Made by a program: the position numbers and the translations under genes
Origin: Arctopsyche grandis
Taxonomy: Eukaryota; Arthropoda; Insecta; Trichoptera; Hydropsychidae
NCBI RefSeq assembly: GCF_051622035.1
Contig: NC_135360.1
Coordinates: 24,069,206-24,133,205, forward strand
Direction: 5' to 3'
Length of the DNA: 64,000 bases
The notes under the pieces: generated by a model
What the model was told of the DNA's origin: nothing
The model's database searches: none
What the model saw: the letters and a program-made list of their open reading frames with translations, nothing else
Shown: piece after piece, positions 60,087-64,000 of the stretch
How the letters are laid out: each line of letters starts with the position of its first letter
Position numbering within the stretch: the stretch's first letter is position 1

Positions 60087-63000
60087 TCAGTCATGTTTCG
60101 AGTGCTGATGAACAGCAACTTGCTCGCGAACATCGTGGCTGTTCCACTTGGCTTTTGATACGAATGCTTCGTCCGTATCGGAAGACACATTCATTCCTGC
60201 GATTATAGAACTGACGGTATCGTCTGTCTCCGCCTTCAGTTGACTCTGCAGCGACAGCTTGTATACTGAGCTTGAATCGACGACGCTCAATGCAATACCA
60301 ACTTGTGCCATGTAATAAGTAGTCATGATCAACAACTGTAAAGTAAAGAAAAATGCAATCAATAATATGTTAATACATATATACATAGTATATAGAACAT
60401 AAAAAGTATGCAGTTGTTGAAAAACTTATAATTATAATTTATCATTTTAGCAAAGAAATTTTCTCATTGTAACATTGTTCATCTCACAGTCGATTGTATC
60501 TATACATATCTCAAGTATTAATTGTCAGTTGTCAAGTGAAAGACAAAATAGCGTGGACTCTGAAGACCAGGATGATCAGCCGCATCGAAGATTTTGAGAT
60601 GTGAGTATACAAGCGTATGCTGAAGATCCCATGGACCAAAAGTCACAAATGAAGCTGATAGTGTTGCGTAGGGGTGGGTGGAGGATCCAAGTAAAAGGCC
60701 AAAGTCGTGTCACAGCATTTATTGATGACACACTGGCAGTGCTCCGTCCAGAATGTCTTGATATCGCCTAAGTACCGCCTTATAACGGGTCGGTTGCTCA
60801 AGGCATCTTCAACGTCCGGTTACTTCCCTATTGTTTAGGCATGTACCCGGATATGTATTCCCACGACCCAGTCCCACGGTATCGGTCACTTCTGCGAAGG
60901 GACCAAATAGCGGCCACTTCAGTGGCCATTGTTCAGCCTACATGCACTTAGAGTCTAGAGATAATCCTAGAAACCAATTATAACGGTAACACAGTCTCTG
61001 GGATGCTACTCGGCCTAATCCGATTGCAACTACTCGGCGGTGTACGTAACAATAGGGAGAGGCTGAGAACTTGTTTGTCATCAATCGGAGAAAGATGGAG
61101 TACCTCGGACACATGATATGGGGTCCAAAATACAAATCCATGTTCTGATGTTCCGGAAGCAAGAGAGCCTCTTTCTTCCGAGCCACCATTTGCCTTCTAC
61201 TTTATCTGTACAAGGCAATACTTGGGCCTACGAATTATATGGCCAAAATATTCCAGTTTTCAGCACCATGAAGCTCTCTATGTTTAGGAAGCAGTTGGAA
61301 GACAGTTTCGTTCTTCACATGTTCCTTCCAGGAGGTCTTCAACGCTCTCCGGTAACATCACATTTCAAAGGACCCTAGCTTGTCACCATTTTCTTTCTTT
61401 TTTAAAATTTATATTTTTTCATCATGTGATTACGGGTTGCCTCCAGGGCGACATCTATGGTATTAAATTTGTACATGTAAATGTATAGATTACAAATTTT
61501 TGAGATCATATTCAATTAGTGTTGACATTGGGTAGGATAGTTTTTGCTAATTTGATGGAGGAACCTTTTCAACAATGACATCAGATAGATTGGCACTCTG
61601 ATAAGAAGGGATCGACTTGGAGTCACAAATATCCAAGTCTGACCAGCAGCACTACAGATAAATAAATTGTTTTCAATCGAGAACAGCTTATGGGATGGAA
61701 CCTGGCGACCTCTCGGTGCTTAGCATTAATGCAACCACCATTGTTTATCGAGTTATAATGAAGAGTTCTTAAGGCCCAGACGCACTGAATCCTACAACAA
61801 AGCATGCCTAGGTGACTACATAGCTGTGATGGGCGTATCTTCATGTCATCATTAATTCGTACGATCTTATTATTTATTAAAATATGGAAATCACCGTCAT
61901 ATGTACATAGATCACTGCAAACCTATGTCAACAAGGATAAAATATCACCGAAAACAACCCCAAAGAGTGAGTTTGGGCCTGGATCGTCATAGCGTAGATC
62001 AGGCGTGCCAGCTTTTTTTTACATGTGCAAAATTAACTAAAAATAAAACACGTGCCGTGTACCACTTAGTGTGTTTGCGCCCTTATATAATATATGTTTA
62101 ATACTTTTCTAGGATTATAATAAATACGCTAACATAATTAATACTTCAAGTGTGATGAACAATGTTTTCTTTTATGAATTATTCGGGTATTATTTTGACA
62201 TCATCAACACATGATATGGATATACATATGTATATGTATAATAGAACAGATAAAAAATTTCAAGATATTGTGAAAAAAATTATCAACATCATTAGATGTT
62301 GATAATTATCAACATCAGCTTAAATGAATAGAAATGATTTGCATTTAAATTAAAATAAATATTTTATAACCACCGTGTAATTATTAACAGTTTTTTCTTT
62401 GCACAAACAAACAATTTGAATTATGATAAATACTTATGCAATATTTACATACGCTTTTCGAGGTGCTTAGAGTAAACGTTTATTGTGTACTTTTACTCTC
62501 AGATTTGCACGCACCGAGCTAGTGCAAAGTGAAATTACCTGTGAATATGGTACGGTTTGAAGGAAACGATCGAAACCGATAATTCCATCGGATATGGCGA
62601 AGAACATTCCGCCGATGCAGGAGCATATTTCAGTCCACGTCCACTGATTCCTCGAAAACCTCACCCTGGCGATAGCTCTCCAGACCATGGTGGTGAGGAG
62701 CACTCCGTAAACCGGAACACCGATAGTGTACACGTCGCTCGTATGCGGCAATAATATAGAGACAACTGTAAACATTACATAAAAATACTTTCAGCACATT
62801 TTTTTTAATAATATCAATATAAGAACACACCGCATTGTTACTCTCCACTTAATCGCTGGTATAGTTAAATTGATAGACAGAATAATTGATAACCTTGGAC
62901 AATAAATTGCTAGGATACAATTGCTAACATCATGCAGCTATCACTATTGTACAGTTAGAGATATATATTAGAGATAAAAATCAGTGTAAAATTATCATTT

Positions 63001-63623
63001 ATTTTATTATATTAGCAATTTATTATCTTTCTCTCAATTTTATCACTAAAATTTTGAATAATAATACGATAATATGTAACCTTTACGCGATTTAGATAAA
63101 AGTTCAATTGAATCAAAATTAACGCATTCCATAGTAACAGTCGATGAATTAATACGAAATTCATACAAACTCACCATACAATGCACCGCCATACAAAGGA
63201 ACTGTTAGCAGCGGTTTTAAGCTTTCAAATCCAAAGGCTTTTATATAGAATACTTGGGCAACACTAAAAGCTCCCATGCCGTGTAAGAAATAATGTGGCC
63301 AAACTAGCAGAGCATCTCCGAGACATGAGAATATTAATCCGATGAGAATTCTACGCGAAAACATATACCTGGAACAATGACGTTACACAATATCCTGTTG
63401 AATATGATTTTTAATGAATTATAAAAATGTGAAAAACATAAAGAAATACTCACTCATCGCCTAAACTCATGCCATGCAGCAGTACAAAGACCATCAAACT
63501 GAGGATCGGTGCACATTTTACGAACATTGCCCATACTGAGGGCTTGTCCACGGGAATGAACAGTACGAAGTATACAGCGACGGATTTGAAGAACGGCACT
63601 AGTTTTGGACCAACGCTTTTTAA
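60087..63623 (-). CDS. TMEM86 homologue: TMEM86/YhhN-family lysoplasmalogenase, 3' part
   Basis: Exons (minus) 63454-63623, 63175-63368, 62539-62765 and 60087-60335 (stop) give 840 nt in one frame; the start exon lies beyond 63623, probably off the window. Hydrophobic segments alternate along the length (VAVYFVLFIPV, FVKCAPILSLMVFVLLHG, ILIGLIFSCLGDALLVWP, IGVPVYGVLLTTMVW, CIGGMFFAISDGIIGFDRF, LLIMTTYYMAQVGIAL), as in YhhN membrane enzymes. The conserved acidic residues of the family are present (CLGDALL, SDGIIGFDRF). Family role: hydrolysis of the vinyl-ether bond of lysoplasmalogens at internal membranes. The polar C-terminal tail (about 60 residues) is not recognised. The last intron (2.2 kb) holds an RTE-like fragment, a solo LTR and a SINE. 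Confidence 0.88.
60545..61110 (+). pseudogene. Non-LTR retrotransposon C-terminal fragment, split by an LTR
   Basis: Before the LTR the plus strand reads WTLKTRMISRIEDFEM and YKRMLKIPWTKSHK; after it, RRKMEYLGHMIWGPKYKS. These are the usual closing motifs of RTE/L1-like polyproteins (EMxxYRRMLxIxWT, then LxYLGHMxRGPKY). Stops and frame changes make it inactive. Confidence 0.6.
60662..61051 (-). mobile_element. Solo LTR, copy 4 (reverse)
   Basis: On the plus strand TGTTGCGTAGGGGTGG to GGTGTACGTAACA, 390 bp, flanked by ATAG on both sides (60658-60661 and 61052-61055). It is the reverse complement of the family at 13654 and 40810. Confidence 0.85.
61540..61740 (-). mobile_element. tRNA-derived SINE, copy 2
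   Basis: Reverse complement: GGTGGTTGCATTAATGCTAAG, GCACCGAGAGGTCGCCAGGTT, then the body ACTTGGATATTTGTGACTCC and TCAGAGTGCCAATC, shared with 36203-36400. The B box is damaged (GGTTCCATCCC). Confidence 0.65.
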
Positions 63624-63815
63624 CTGAAATTTAAAATATATAATGTTATATAAACACGCTGATGATGACTCAACTGAGACTCTTCAAGAATGTTCAAAAT
63701 ATTATAATATAATATATATAAAAACAGACGTGACTTATGTTAATATGTGGATATGTTTGTGACGTGTAAGAGGTTAGTAAAAAAAAAAAATTTTAGTATG
63801 CCAGAATGTACATAT

Positions 63816-64000
63816 TGTTACGTATACTAAACAGATCCGCCGAGTAATTTCGATCGGATTAGGCCGGGTAGCGTCCTGAGAGACCGTGTGACCGGGGTAA
63901 GTGGTTTTAAGGATTAGCGACAAGCTAAGTGCATGCAAGCTAAACAATGATTGCACTTCTCATACCGTGGGAATACATATCCGAATACGTGACTATACAG
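63816..64000 (+). mobile_element. LTR, copy 5, cut by the window edge
   Basis: TGTTACGTATACTAAACAGATC onward follows the family layout (AAGCTAAACAATGATTGCAC, GGGAATACATATCCGAATACGTGAC). ATAT precedes it. Whether an internal region follows is outside the window. Confidence 0.7.

Overview
This is an AT-rich, repeat-dense nuclear segment from an insect. The evidence is spliced protein-coding genes with GT-AG introns, a six-cysteine odorant-binding protein gene, tRNA-derived SINEs, and many DNA-transposon and retrotransposon remnants. The order of insect cannot be fixed from the sequence alone.

Layout, left to right. (1) 2179-6618 (+): the 3' part of an APBB/Fe65 adaptor gene (WW-PTB1-PTB2), including a 6-nt microexon. 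(2) About 6619-14380: AT-rich non-coding DNA with a retroelement remnant, fold-back elements and a solo LTR. (3) 14382-30154 (+): a complete 14-exon ubinuclein gene (HIRA-complex histone chaperone subunit). Its GC-rich first exon is separated by an ~11 kb transposon-filled intron from the other 13 exons, which are packed into 4.5 kb. (4) 32653-33301 (-): a classic odorant-binding protein gene. (5) 34485-40105 (-): a PXA/nexin-C membrane protein related to the SNX13/14/19/25 group, with no PX domain found. (6) 41648-44540: an apparently full-length hAT transposon with an intact 726-codon transposase, sitting in a (TA)n tract. (7) 45253-51753 (+): the mitochondrial DnaJ/Tid1 gene with two alternative 3' ends. 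(8) 52322-54160 (-): replication factor C subunit 2 (Drosophila RfC4 type). (9) 56786-57793 (+): CHMP2A/Vps2 of ESCRT-III. (10) 60087-63623 (-): the 3' part of a TMEM86/YhhN lysoplasmalogenase gene whose first exon or exons lie beyond the window.

The host genes are functionally unrelated housekeeping, signalling and chemosensory genes, so no operon-like logic is seen. The accessory DNA holds an intact hAT with a short relative sharing its ends; three copies of another family with 8-bp target duplications; a solo-LTR family with 4-bp duplications (four complete copies and one cut by the window edge); Mutator-like fold-back elements with 9-bp duplications; and piggyBac-, Harbinger- and mariner-like short elements, RTE and Jockey/CR1-like remnants and SINEs. 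Several are nested, which gives relative insertion ages.

Gene models were assembled by hand from homology, reading-frame continuity and splice signals. Exon lengths close in frame for every gene except the PXA gene, where one junction needs an extra short intron or a one-base correction.
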